From contig DAOUFE010000007.1 in NCBI GenBank assembly GCA_034430215.1, forward strand, positions 91,966 through 155,965: a stretch of 64,000 bases of DNA, given 5' to 3'. Positions 17,082 to 25,953 of this stretch are shown here, piece after piece; position 1 is the stretch's first letter, and every line of letters begins with the position of its first letter. Position numbers and translations under genes: made by a program. Under the pieces are notes generated by a model. That model saw only the letters and a list, made by a program, of their open reading frames with translations, was not told the DNA's origin and ran no database searches. The stretch is from UBA4782 sp034430215 (GTDB lineage: Bacteria > Chloroflexota > Anaerolineae > Anaerolineales > Anaerolineaceae).

Positions 17082-17516
17082 ATGACTACTATTGGTGCAA
17101 TGTTTGGAGATGTTTTCAAATCTCTTTTTAAGAAACCCGTAACAGAAAAGTATCCTTTCGAAAGAAAACCCGATCCTGAAAGGTTGCGTGGGAAATTGTT
17201 CTGGAATGCAGAAAAATGCACTGGCTGCCAGATGTGCGTACGTGATTGCCCTGCCAACGCACTCGAATTGGTCGTGATAGATCGTGCCAGTAAAAAATTC
17301 GTCATGAAATATCATGCCGAACGATGTACATTCTGCAATCAATGTGTATTCAGTTGCAAGTTTGGTTGTTTGAATTTATCTCATGAAGACTGGGAACTTG
17401 CATCTCTGCAACAGGAACCAATGACAATATCGTATGGCCGCGAAGAAGATATCCGATTCCTCCTGGAGAAAGCAGCTCAGCCTGACAATCCAGAAACTGA
17501 AAAAGAATGCAAGTGA
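17082..17516 (+). CDS. Group 4 hydrogenase ferredoxin-like subunit, NuoI-like
   Basis: A 144-residue protein with two [4Fe-4S] motifs: CTGCQMCVRDCP (Cys46, 49, 52, 56) and CTFCNQCVFSC (Cys82, 85, 88, 92). It matches NuoI/MbhN and is the likely electron entry point from soluble ferredoxin. No NuoE, NuoF or NuoG homologue follows, so NADH is not the direct electron donor of this complex as encoded here. The next gene starts inside the 3' end of this one. Confidence 0.94.
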   Translation: MTTIGAMFGDVFKSLFKKPVTEKYPFERKPDPERLRGKLFWNAEKCTGCQMCVRDCPANALELVVIDRASKKFVMKYHAERCTFCNQCVFSCKFGCLNLSHEDWELASLQQEPMTISYGREEDIRFLLEKAAQPDNPETEKECK

Positions 17517-17958
17517 TCCCTCATTTCGAGTGGTCATCCTGGGCATCGGAAATGAATTAAGAGGTGATGATGCGGCAGGCGTTTTGGTTGCTCGAAAATT
17601 GAAGGAAAAGATAACCAATCGATCAGATATTCTTTGTATTGAGGGGGCGGAAGCCCCCGAAAATTTTACTTCTGTAATCCGTCGTTTTAACCCCAATTTA
17701 TTGATTCTCGTGGATGCTGGCGCTTTGAGTCTGGAAGCAGGCTCGATCCGCTGGCTTTCCACTGACGATATATCCGGAGGAATGGGGACACATGGTCTAT
17801 CCCTGGCAGATTTCAGTCTCTACCTTCAGCAAGAAACTGAATGCGAGACTGGTTTTCTAGTCATTCAAGCGGGGAAAAATGATTTTGGTGATCCAATTAC
17901 CCTGGCGGTAAAAAGAGCTATTCGCAGAGCGGTAAATGCGCTTTTTGAACAACTATAA
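17434..17958 (+). CDS. Hydrogenase maturation protease, HycI/HybD family
   Basis: A 174-residue protein with the family signature VVILGIGNELRGDDAAGV (33-50), VDAG and GTHGLSL. Glu41, the Asp of VDAG and the His of GTHG occupy the metal/nickel-binding positions known from HybD. It would cleave the C-terminal tail of the large subunit after nickel insertion. From the ATG at 17434 it overlaps the ferredoxin gene by 83 bp, unusual in this tight operon. A GTG at 17530 would give 142 residues with no overlap but has no clear ribosome-binding site. The true start is open. Confidence 0.92.
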   Translation: MAAKKISDSSWRKQLSLTIQKLKKNASDPSFRVVILGIGNELRGDDAAGVLVARKLKEKITNRSDILCIEGAEAPENFTSVIRRFNPNLLILVDAGALSLEAGSIRWLSTDDISGGMGTHGLSLADFSLYLQQETECETGFLVIQAGKNDFGDPITLAVKRAIRRAVNALFEQL

Positions 17959-17986
17959 ATCCTTGAAATTTGAGAATAATGACATA

Positions 17987-18039
17987 ATTTGCCGGTTCAT
18001 CCTGTACAAAACTGAAATTAGTTGTACAATTGGCAAATT
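17987..18039 (+). promoter_or_regulatory. Nested inverted repeats before the CDF transporter
   Basis: Two nested perfect arm pairs lie 22-74 bp before the transporter start: AATTTGCC (17987-17994) with GGCAAATT (18032-18039), and inside them TGTACAA (18003-18009) with TTGTACA (18022-18028). They could be an operator for a metal regulator or a folded 5' leader. No known riboswitch motif is recognised. Confidence 0.5.
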
Positions 18040-18060
18040 ATTTTGTTGACGGGTGAAAAT

Positions 18061-19203
18061 ATGACTGCAATTACAAATGTTGCCCAAAAAGAAAAGAATG
18101 GAGCTGCCCTCAGCTCGGTCATCGCAGCGGTAGGCTTAACCTCAATGAAACTGGTGATTGGAATTCTTACCGGCTCATTAGGTATTTTGGCAGAAGCAGC
18201 TCACTCGGGGCTTGACCTTGTCGCAGCTCTTGTGACCTTTTTCGCTGTAAAACTATCAGGAAAACCTGCAGATAAGGAACACACCTATGGGCATGGAAAG
18301 ATCGAAAATTTGTCTGCCCTTTTTGAGACATTATTACTGCTGGTGACCTGTGTGTGGATCATTTATGAATCCATTGATCGCCTGTTCTTCAATCCAAAGA
18401 AGGTCGAAGCCACTTTTTGGGCATTCTTGGTGATGATCATCTCTATAGCGGTTGACTTTACCCGCTCGCGTATTTTATTAAGGACAGCTAAAAAATATAA
18501 CAGCCAGGCACTCGAAGCAGATGCTTTACATTTCAGCACGGATATTTACAGCTCTAGCGTAGTAATTTTAGGATTGGCTCTGGTAAAACTTGGTGATATT
18601 TTCCCAGGTATTTCCTGGTTGGGGCATGCAGATGCCATAGCAGCATTAGGCGTGGCTGCCATTGTGATCGTTATCAGCCTTCAATTGGGAAAACGTACTA
18701 TCATGGCATTACTCGATACCGCCCCCGCAGGGATGGAAGAACATATCATCAAGGTGGTCGAAGGACTTCCTGGTGTGATAGATTGCCATCATGTACGATT
18801 ACGGTATTCAGGCGCACACCTTTTTGCAGATGTTCATGTTTTACTGGCAGGAAACCAATCATTGGATGAAGTACATGCCATTACAGACTCCATTGAAGCT
18901 ACCGTTAAACATGCCATACCTGATATTGATATAGTAGTTCATCCTGAACCAGTCAATGACTCACCCGAATTGACAGAGAAATACCATGCTATTCAACAAA
19001 CCGTTGAAGCCATTCCTGGGGTTGTGAACTGTCACGAGATCAATCTTGGATATTCAGAGGATGGATTGGATATAGTAGTTCATGTGAATATGGATGGGTC
19101 ACAGTCTCTTCAAGACGCTCACACTATGACAGAAGTAATCGAAAAGAAGATAATGGAAATTCAACCAACCGCTCATGTGACCGTCCATCCCGAGCCGGTA
19201 TAG
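18061..19203 (+). CDS. Cation diffusion facilitator (zinc-type) with duplicated C-terminal domain
   Basis: A 380-residue CDF family metal/H+ antiporter. The metal site motifs are HSGLD in helix 2 (His48, Asp52) and HFSTD in helix 5, the HxxxD pairs typical of Zn/Cd CDFs rather than the DxxxD of Mn types. After the six-helix core there are two copies of the cytoplasmic ZT-dimer-type domain, ending TAHVTVHPEPV and DIDIVVHPEPV, where the family usually has one. The ATG at 18061 with GGGTGA upstream is preferred to an open-frame start at 18022. It probably exports zinc or a similar metal. Confidence 0.92.
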   Translation: MTAITNVAQKEKNGAALSSVIAAVGLTSMKLVIGILTGSLGILAEAAHSGLDLVAALVTFFAVKLSGKPADKEHTYGHGKIENLSALFETLLLLVTCVWIIYESIDRLFFNPKKVEATFWAFLVMIISIAVDFTRSRILLRTAKKYNSQALEADALHFSTDIYSSSVVILGLALVKLGDIFPGISWLGHADAIAALGVAAIVIVISLQLGKRTIMALLDTAPAGMEEHIIKVVEGLPGVIDCHHVRLRYSGAHLFADVHVLLAGNQSLDEVHAITDSIEATVKHAIPDIDIVVHPEPVNDSPELTEKYHAIQQTVEAIPGVVNCHEINLGYSEDGLDIVVHVNMDGSQSLQDAHTMTEVIEKKIMEIQPTAHVTVHPEPV

Positions 19204-19229
19204 AAGATTAAATTTTCAAAGATGGTAAA

Positions 19230-19263
19230 AAAGATGCGATCAAGCTGATCGCATCTTTTTTAT
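19230..19263 (+). terminator. Rho-independent terminator of the CDF gene
   Basis: A 12-13 bp stem, AAGATGCGATCA and TGATCGCATCTT, with a three-base loop and a following T-run, starts 28 bp after the CDF stop codon. Confidence 0.9.
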
Positions 19264-19537
19264 TAAAAACCTCTTCTCCTCAGTAACAGGATTCCGTTGG
19301 CAACACCTCATAGTCATCTTTCATTGAAATGAATCATCCTATGGAAATTGGTGAGGTCAAAAACCGACTTCACCCTAACACTGTCATGTTGAACGAAGTG
19401 ACCTGCACCACACACAGTGCAGGTGAACATCTTGCATTGAGTATTTCTATCAAATAATTGATTCTTCGAATTTTTTGTTTCTTCAGAATATCAGCCGTTT
19501 CGTTCCATCAAAATAACAAACCATAAGGAAATTAGAT

Positions 19538-19578
19538 GAAAAGACTTCCGAAGCCTTGTAGACCTCGGAAGTCTTTTT
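19538..19578 (-). terminator. Rho-independent terminator of the hydroxyacid dehydrogenase gene
   Basis: AGACTTCCGA and TCGGAAGTCT form a 10-bp stem, followed on the minus strand by TTTT. It lies about 20 bp after the stop of the minus-strand gene. Confidence 0.85.
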
Positions 19579-19596
19579 GTATACAAATAATCCAAC

Positions 19597-20487
19597 CTAT
19601 CCCTCGTCCTTTAAATGTGCATTGGATAAACTCTCGATAACCTCGATCACCGCAGAATTATCCAGCAATCCTGAACCGTGCTGCAGCATAGATTGGTATA
19701 ACTGTGCATCCAGGCTGGCTGAAGGAAGGATTATCCCATACTCTTTAGCGGTATCCAATACGATCTGCAGGTCTTTTGACTGCATCGCAGCTTTGAACCC
19801 TGGCTGCCGGTTTCCCGCAAACAACCGTTGCGGCTTCACATCCAATGTCCAACACTGTGCCGCTCCACCCTTGATCGCTTCTACCACCTTTTGCGGATCT
19901 GCACCTGCTTTCTGCGCAAAGATGAGCAGCTCTCCCATCGCAACCATCTGGGCTGCCACCATAATCTGGTTCGCGGCTTTAGCAATCTGTCCTGCCCCGC
20001 TTTCTCCAACATGGGTGATCTTTTTCCCCATCGCTTCAAACACCGGCATTACCTTTTCCAGCGCATCTGCTGGACCGCCAACCATAATCGCCAGCGTGCC
20101 ATCATGCGCACCGATGTCACCACCACTGACCGGTGCATCGAGGCTCTGTACACCGACTTCAGATAACTTTGATGCAATATTTCGGGCAACCGCTGGTTTG
20201 ATGGTGGAATTATCCACAAAGATCAAACCGGGGTGAGCGCCATAAATGATGCCATTTTCGCCGAGGGCAACTTTCTCCACATCGGGAGAATCGGGCAAAT
20301 TGGTAAAGATCACCTCTACCTGGCTGGCGACCTCAGCGGGAGAAGATGCAGCGATGGCTCCTTCAGCGACCAGTTCGCGTACTGCACCTTGACTGCGATT
20401 ATGCACTACAACTTCGAACCCTTTTCGTAAAATATTCCGGGCTATAGATTTACCCATCAAACCTAAACCAATATATCCTACTTTCAT
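19597..20487 (-). CDS. 3-hydroxyisobutyrate / tartronate-semialdehyde reductase-type dehydrogenase
   Basis: A 296-residue member of the beta-hydroxyacid dehydrogenase family. It has the NAD(P) loop GYIGLGLMGKSIARN (4-18), the substrate motif DAPVSGGDIGA, and the catalytic Lys in GQIAKAANQIM. Length and motifs are normal. The closest functional names are 3-hydroxyisobutyrate dehydrogenase and 2-hydroxy-3-oxopropionate reductase; the sequence alone does not choose between them. Downstream of valS on the same strand but separated by a terminator, so probably its own transcript. Confidence 0.92.
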   Translation of the reverse strand: MKVGYIGLGLMGKSIARNILRKGFEVVVHNRSQGAVRELVAEGAIAASSPAEVASQVEVIFTNLPDSPDVEKVALGENGIIYGAHPGLIFVDNSTIKPAVARNIASKLSEVGVQSLDAPVSGGDIGAHDGTLAIMVGGPADALEKVMPVFEAMGKKITHVGESGAGQIAKAANQIMVAAQMVAMGELLIFAQKAGADPQKVVEAIKGGAAQCWTLDVKPQRLFAGNRQPGFKAAMQSKDLQIVLDTAKEYGIILPSASLDAQLYQSMLQHGSGLLDNSAVIEVIESLSNAHLKDEG

Positions 20488-20517
20488 TTAAAAACTCCTT
20501 TTTCTCTTGAAGAAACT

Positions 20518-20555
20518 AAAAGCTGGAGCGGATTTTCATCCCTACTCCAGCTTTT
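20518..20555 (-). terminator. Rho-independent terminator of valS
   Basis: AAAGCTGGAG and CTCCAGCTTT pair across a 17-base loop; on the minus strand the stem is followed by TTTT. It lies directly after the valS stop codon. Confidence 0.85.
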
Positions 20556-20566
20556 GAATGGTATGG

Positions 20567-23269
20567 TTACATCAACTGCAGTTTGATCTTTTGTGCAGTT
20601 TCTTTGTAACTTTCCAGTTTCTGTCTTTCTTTTTCCACAACTGCAGCGGGTGCTTTTTGCCCAAACGGGCTCGCAAGCAGATTCTCAAGGCGGGTTATCT
20701 CACCTTCAATGGTTGACAATTCTTTTTCCATCCTGGCTTTCTCAGCATCCATATCAACCAGTTCAGAGAGTGGCAAATAGATTTCAATTCCAGAAATAAC
20801 CAGGGCGATCTGACCTTCTGGCTTCTCTTTCATTTCTTTGACAATTGAAACATGAGTGATATCCAGGTATGCCAGAGCAGCAATAAAGGGCATTTGGGAT
20901 TTAATAAATGCTTCCTTATCACCTGCTGCGAAAGTTGCAGTGATGCGTTTCCCGGGTGCCACCTGCTTTTCAGCCCTGAAGTTCCGAATGGAACGGACAA
21001 TCTCCTGAATAATGGCAAATTGATCCAGGCTATCTCCTTCCCATCCTTCTTCAGCTTGTGGTTCAGGCCAGTGGGCAATGATCAGGGCATCTTCCCATAA
21101 TCCATTCTGGTTGAATGGTTTAAAGTTTGCTGGATGCTCTCGCGCTGCCTGCTTGAGGTGTCCCCAGAGTGCTTCGGTCACAAAAGGAGTATACGGGTGC
21201 AACATGCGCAAGCAGGCATCCAAAACCTGAATGAGCATTTGAGCGGTGTAATAAGCGCGATCACCCTTTTCAGCCATTTGAAGTTTTGCGATCTCAATAT
21301 ACCAGTCCGCAAATTCACTCCAGAAGAACTCGTAGATCTGCCGTCCTGCTTCACCAAATTGATAAGCAGCAAACAATCTTTCAACATCTCTCAACAGTTG
21401 CTGCAACCGAGCCCAGATCCACCGATCAGCCAATGTCCATTCATGCGTTGATACTGGTGCTGAAGGCGCCTGTTCCAGGGCACCGATCACAAACCGCCCG
21501 GCGTTCCAGACTTTATTCGTAAAGTTGCGGTTTGCTTCAACTTTCTTCGCACTCACATTGGTATCGTTACCTGGGGTAGAACCTACCAGCATAGTAAAGC
21601 GCAGTGCATCTGTGCTGAATTCATTCATCAAATCAAGGGGGTCAATTGCCACCCCTTTACTCTTACTCATTTTTTGCCCGTGTTCATCGCGCACCAGGCC
21701 GTGTAAATAAACCGTACTAAATGGCACCTGCCCGGTAAATTCCAGACCGAACATGATCATGCGCGCCACCCAGAAGAACAGGATATCGTATCCGGTCTCC
21801 ATGACAGAGGTTGGATAGAAATATTCCAGGTCAGGTGTTTTTTCCGGCCAACCGAGCGTAGAAAATGGCCACAAACCGGAAGAGAACCAGGTATCGAGTA
21901 CATCAGGATCCTGATGAATATGCTTACTATGGCAATGTGCACATTCCTGCGGGTCTTCACGCTGCACAGTCATCTTGTTGCAATCGTCGCAATACCACAC
22001 TGGAATACGGTGTCCCCACCATAGCTGTCGGCTGATACACCAATCCTGGATATTCTCCAACCAGTTGTAATACACCTTGGTAAACCGGTCGGGAACGATC
22101 TTGATCCTGCCATCGCGCACAGCTTCCAGGGCAGCATCTGCCAGCGGTTTGATTTTGATAAACCACTGGGTGGAGATTATCGGTTCGATCAATTCGCCAC
22201 CACGCTGCGACCGTGGAACCGTCATCTTGTAGGGTTCCTCTTTGATCACCAGACCCCTTTCCCGCATGTCTTCCCAGAGTTTTTTACGGCATTCAAACCG
22301 ATCCATACCTTGATAAGGTCCACCATTTTCATTAACATGGGCACTTTCATCCAGCATTGAAATGAATTCAAGGTTGTGCTTTTGTGCCAGGGCATAATCG
22401 TTAGGATCGTGTGCAGGTGTGATTTTCAATGCGCCGGTACCAAATTCACGCGTGACGTATTCATCCGCGATCACCGGGATTTCCCGCCCAAGGATTGGTA
22501 CAATCACTTTGCGTCCAATATATTTCTTATAGCGTTCATCATCCGGGTGAACACACACTGCGGTATCACCCAGGATCGTTTCGGGTCGAGTGGTTGCCAC
22601 AGGGATGAAAGCATCGGGTTCATCCGTAAACGCATATTTGAAGTAATACAACGTTCCCATTTCATCGCTATATTCCACTTCAAGGTCTGAAACAGCTGTG
22701 CGCAATCCCGGTGACCAGTTGATCATGCGCGGACCACGATAGATCAATCCTTTTTCATACAACCGGACGAATGCCTCACGCACCGCTTTGGATAAGCCCT
22801 CATCCAGTGTAAAGCGTTCGCGTGTCCAATCGCAGGATGCTCCCAACCTGCGGATTTGAAGCTGGATCATTCCACCATATTTTTCTTTCCATGCCCAGGT
22901 ACGTTTAAGAAATTCTTCGCGTCCGATGGCTTCACGGGAGGTGCCTTCTTTGAGCAATGATTTTTCCACCTTAAGTTGTGTGGCAATGCCGGCGTGGTCA
23001 CTTCCAGGAACCCACAAAGCGGGAACACCTTTCATCCGCATATGTCGGATCATCAGGTCTTCCATCGAGACAAATAAAGCATGTCCAAGATGCAATTCAC
23101 CCGTAACGTTGGGTGGTGGGATTGAGATCACAAAAGGTTTTTTGCCTGGATCAAAATCAGGCTTTTTAGGATCATTGGATGGACCAAAATACCCTTTTTC
23201 ATTCCACCATTGATACAACTCTTGCTCAGTTGCCTTGAAATCATACGCTTTTGGTAGTGGTGTTGTCAT
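20567..23269 (-). CDS. valS: Valyl-tRNA synthetase
   Basis: A 900-residue class I synthetase charging tRNA-Val with valine. Seen: the HIGH-type motif PPPNVTGELHLGHA (51-64), the editing domain segment TTRPETILGDTAVCVHPDD, two CxxC zinc-type pairs (CDDCN and CAHCH), the KMSKS loop, and a C-terminal coiled coil from about residue 830 (KARMEKELSTIEGEITRLE). The start ATG at 23269 is preceded by AGGAGGAA. A T-box leader lies directly upstream, so expression should rise when uncharged tRNA-Val accumulates. Confidence 0.97.
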   Translation of the reverse strand: MTTPLPKAYDFKATEQELYQWWNEKGYFGPSNDPKKPDFDPGKKPFVISIPPPNVTGELHLGHALFVSMEDLMIRHMRMKGVPALWVPGSDHAGIATQLKVEKSLLKEGTSREAIGREEFLKRTWAWKEKYGGMIQLQIRRLGASCDWTRERFTLDEGLSKAVREAFVRLYEKGLIYRGPRMINWSPGLRTAVSDLEVEYSDEMGTLYYFKYAFTDEPDAFIPVATTRPETILGDTAVCVHPDDERYKKYIGRKVIVPILGREIPVIADEYVTREFGTGALKITPAHDPNDYALAQKHNLEFISMLDESAHVNENGGPYQGMDRFECRKKLWEDMRERGLVIKEEPYKMTVPRSQRGGELIEPIISTQWFIKIKPLADAALEAVRDGRIKIVPDRFTKVYYNWLENIQDWCISRQLWWGHRIPVWYCDDCNKMTVQREDPQECAHCHSKHIHQDPDVLDTWFSSGLWPFSTLGWPEKTPDLEYFYPTSVMETGYDILFFWVARMIMFGLEFTGQVPFSTVYLHGLVRDEHGQKMSKSKGVAIDPLDLMNEFSTDALRFTMLVGSTPGNDTNVSAKKVEANRNFTNKVWNAGRFVIGALEQAPSAPVSTHEWTLADRWIWARLQQLLRDVERLFAAYQFGEAGRQIYEFFWSEFADWYIEIAKLQMAEKGDRAYYTAQMLIQVLDACLRMLHPYTPFVTEALWGHLKQAAREHPANFKPFNQNGLWEDALIIAHWPEPQAEEGWEGDSLDQFAIIQEIVRSIRNFRAEKQVAPGKRITATFAAGDKEAFIKSQMPFIAALAYLDITHVSIVKEMKEKPEGQIALVISGIEIYLPLSELVDMDAEKARMEKELSTIEGEITRLENLLASPFGQKAPAAVVEKERQKLESYKETAQKIKLQLM

Positions 23270-23304
23270 TCTTCCTCCTGCTAGGATAAACCAGTATTGT
23301 TTGC

Positions 23305-23560
23305 AGTTAAATAAATATTCCTTCCATCCAGAGGACGGAAGGAACCACTCCGCGGTACCACCTCAATTCACTGTGAAAACAGTGCACTCATCCCGGACAA
23401 ACATCCGGTCATTGCTGTAACGGGCAATCCCCGTGCCGTTCTACTCTCATAAAAGATTTCTTCGGCAAATCCACCAAACGACCTTCAGCTGGCATCTGTT
23501 GAAGGGTTTCGCAGCAGTCACCCTCTCTCTGACAACGATGTTCAGCCTACTCCTTTTGGT
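23305..23560 (-). promoter_or_regulatory. T-box leader of valS
   Basis: On the minus strand the invariant T-box AGGTGGTACCGCG lies at 23351-23363. It is followed by a terminator stem (TTCCTTCCGTCC with GGATGGAAGGAA, 23318-23344) and a T-rich run. Upstream are a GGAGTA element at the base of stem I and an AGAGAGAGGGTGA segment. The mechanism is known: uncharged tRNA pairs with the T-box and prevents termination. Several GTN triplets could be the valine specifier, and I could not fix which one without folding. Confidence 0.92.
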
Positions 23561-23663
23561 AACAACAAGATAAAATTGATACCATGATTATACAGAGGTA
23601 CTCAAGAATCGTCAATGTGGAACCTCCGCTCCACACCACTCCGGAGAGACATGGAACAAGTTT

Positions 23664-25124
23664 ATGAACCAGCGACGCAATCCATTGTATTGGGCATTGT
23701 TTATCATCATCTTAGCTATTTCATCCTGCATGCCGGTTACAGCTTCACCCAATGCCAGTAGCCCAACTTTCAACAGCACTGTTGAAAATACACCTGAAAG
23801 TACCGCCACAGTGGTTCTTCCTACAACAACCCCCACCCCTCTTTCGACGATAGAGGTGAAAGAGGAAGAGCTAAAAAATGTAAGGATTGTTTTGGTTCAT
23901 CCATTGGATGGCCGGGCTATCCAGGAAATGGAACAAATGGCAGATGAGTTCAACCAGGATAATCCCTGGGGAATCACATTGGAAATTCAAGCAGCGGGCA
24001 GCTATGTCACCTTGATAGATGATATAGACAACAAGCTGAAAACGAGCTCCACACCTCAAATTGTGATGGCAACCACGGAACAACTGGCTGATTGGCAAAA
24101 AAACTGGAAGATACTGATCAATATTGATCAGTATATACAAGACCCTGTCTGGGGACTATCGGCTGAACAAGTTGCTGCATTTTACCCCGTAATCTGGAAT
24201 CAGGATATTGTTAATGAGCAAAGAATTGGATTCCCAGCAATCCGTACAATGGAAGGTATAGGATACAACCGTACCTGGGCGCACGAATTGGGTTATGAAG
24301 ACCCGCCCCTGACATTGGATGAATTTTATGAACAGGCCTGCAAAGCTGCCGAGAAGAATAATACCAGTGGCGTGCCAGGAACCGGCGGATGGTTCATGGA
24401 TACGGATTCCCACGTGGCGTTGAGCTGGTTGGCCGCATTTGGTTCTGACAAAATATTTAACGCAACCACTGGTTACTATTCATTTAATACTGCTGAGAAT
24501 AATCAGGCATTTATTTACCTTCGAGCCCTTTCTGAGAAAAAATGCGCATGGAACAATGAAATTCCCTTGCCTGAAGAAAGTACTGAACCGTATACGTATT
24601 TTGTATCTCATCAAACCCTGCTCACCTCTCTCTCTGTAGATGAAATTCCCATCCAGGCTGCAGCATTGAAAACCGCAGAAAACACCGACGATTGGGTATT
24701 TCTGCCTTATCCAACGGAGGATGGCAATGGCGTGGTTCTCACTTACGGATATAGCTACGGGATGATGGCATCAAAACCGAGTGAACAACTGGCATCCTGG
24801 TTGGTCATTCGATGGCTTTCTGAACCAGAGCAAATGGTACGGCTTGCAGAAACCACTGATACCTTACCGCTCACAACTGCTACCTATGAAATGATGAGCA
24901 CTACCCAACAGTTGGATCAGGCTGTCGCCTTACTAGGAATAGCAGTCACTCCCCCCTCAGACTCCTCCTGGGAGAAAGTACAATTAGCGCTTAAAGATGC
25001 TGTCTGGGAAAACATGGTGCAATACCAGTTGATCTACGGAGTTCCCAACTCGCCGATAAGAACTACAGAGGAAATATTGAAGGATCTGGATAATATTGCT
25101 GCAGAAATTGTTAAGAATCAATAA
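23664..25124 (+). CDS. Extracellular solute-binding lipoprotein (ABC family 1 type)
   Basis: A 486-residue protein with a lipoprotein signal ending in the lipobox AISSC (Cys22), a Thr/Pro/Ser-rich spacer to about residue 65, and a type I sugar-ABC substrate-binding fold. Typical are MADEFNQDNPWGITLEIQ, VMATTEQLADWQ and IRTMEGIGYNRTWAHELG. Such proteins capture oligosaccharides or similar solutes outside the cell. No permease or ATPase genes lie beside it; two lipoprotein genes follow on the same strand. The transporter must be encoded elsewhere or the protein has a sensing role. Confidence 0.88.
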   Translation: MNQRRNPLYWALFIIILAISSCMPVTASPNASSPTFNSTVENTPESTATVVLPTTTPTPLSTIEVKEEELKNVRIVLVHPLDGRAIQEMEQMADEFNQDNPWGITLEIQAAGSYVTLIDDIDNKLKTSSTPQIVMATTEQLADWQKNWKILINIDQYIQDPVWGLSAEQVAAFYPVIWNQDIVNEQRIGFPAIRTMEGIGYNRTWAHELGYEDPPLTLDEFYEQACKAAEKNNTSGVPGTGGWFMDTDSHVALSWLAAFGSDKIFNATTGYYSFNTAENNQAFIYLRALSEKKCAWNNEIPLPEESTEPYTYFVSHQTLLTSLSVDEIPIQAAALKTAENTDDWVFLPYPTEDGNGVVLTYGYSYGMMASKPSEQLASWLVIRWLSEPEQMVRLAETTDTLPLTTATYEMMSTTQQLDQAVALLGIAVTPPSDSSWEKVQLALKDAVWENMVQYQLIYGVPNSPIRTTEEILKDLDNIAAEIVKNQ

Positions 25125-25149
25125 ATAGTTAGCATTCGGGAGGTTCTTA

Positions 25150-25944
25150 TTGAGAAAGTTAATAGTCATTCTCCTGTTTTGTTGCTTTTTTCTCACGGCT
25201 TGTAATTCTGATTCGCAGCGTCAACCCACTCAACTTTCCCCAATACCTCCTACACCAGCCGTTACGTTGACAGATACTCCTTACCCAACCATCGAACCTT
25301 CTCTCACCTCGACATCCACCCTGACACCGGAACCAAGCTTTACTTTTACCCCAACCATCAGTGAAACCCCCACCATCACCCTCACACCCACTTTCGCCTT
25401 CCCCTCGGTGGTTGTAAAGTCTCAGGCTCACTGCCGCTACGGTCCATCCACTGCTTACCTGCATGCAGCCGATTTATATCCAGGGGATGCCGGTACGGTG
25501 CGCGGGCGTTTTCGTTATAGCAACTGGTTGTATATAAAATTCGATAAACTCAACTACTTTTGTTGGGTGGCACCTTCGGTTGTAGATGTAAGTGGCGATA
25601 TCACCATCGTTAACTATACAGAACCAGACCTGCAGTCTATCGGGTCAAATCAGTATGGTCCGCCCAAAAATGTAAAAGCAACCCGGGACGGCAATATGGT
25701 CACCATCACCTGGGATCAGGTGGTAATGACGGGGGATAAAGATCGTGGATATTTCATTGAAGCCTGGGTGTGCCAGAACGGGGCGTATCTGTGGTGGACA
25801 GCTTCCATGCCTGACCAGTTCACCACCACCTATACTGTGCAGGATGATCCCGGTTGCCCTGCGCCTTCTTCCGGCGAACTTTTAACAGTAGAGAAACATG
25901 GGTATTCTCAACCTGTTACCATTCCCTGGCCACCTAATCCCTAG
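25150..25944 (+). CDS. Lipoprotein with Thr/Pro linker, SH3-like and fibronectin-III-like regions
   Basis: A 264-residue protein starting with TTG at 25150, which is set by GGGAGG at 25138-25143. The lipobox is FLTAC. A long TLTPEPSFTFTPT-type linker runs to about residue 90. A region like bacterial SH3 follows (CRYGPSTAYLHAADLYPGD...), then an FN3-like segment (PPKNVKATRDGNMVTITWDQV). Cys residues are probably disulfide-bonded outside the cell. It is 25 bp after the solute-binding gene and is a paralogue of the next gene. Function unknown; cell-surface binding is inferred from the domains. Confidence 0.75.
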   Translation: MRKLIVILLFCCFFLTACNSDSQRQPTQLSPIPPTPAVTLTDTPYPTIEPSLTSTSTLTPEPSFTFTPTISETPTITLTPTFAFPSVVVKSQAHCRYGPSTAYLHAADLYPGDAGTVRGRFRYSNWLYIKFDKLNYFCWVAPSVVDVSGDITIVNYTEPDLQSIGSNQYGPPKNVKATRDGNMVTITWDQVVMTGDKDRGYFIEAWVCQNGAYLWWTASMPDQFTTTYTVQDDPGCPAPSSGELLTVEKHGYSQPVTIPWPPNP

Positions 25945-25953
25945 GTATTCTCT

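Larger units (their letters stand above)
19204..19596. other. Gene-free intergenic stretch with two hairpins and a possible dispersed repeat
   Basis: No open frame here looks like a gene. It holds the terminators of the two converging genes, and between them a segment near 19381-19440 with a perfect 8-bp stem, ACCTGCAC (19401-19408) and GTGCAGGT (19417-19424). The wording of this segment (GTCATGTTGAACGAAGTGA) resembles short intergenic repeats I associate with Chloroflexota genomes, but only one copy is visible in the window. Confidence 0.5.

Noticed and set aside
19577..20236. A 219-codon plus-strand frame
   Set aside because: Antisense shadow of the hydroxyacid dehydrogenase; no family motifs.
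23616..23635. TGTGGA/TCCACA dyad before the solute-binding gene as a terminator
   Set aside because: The stem is short and no T-run follows on either strand.
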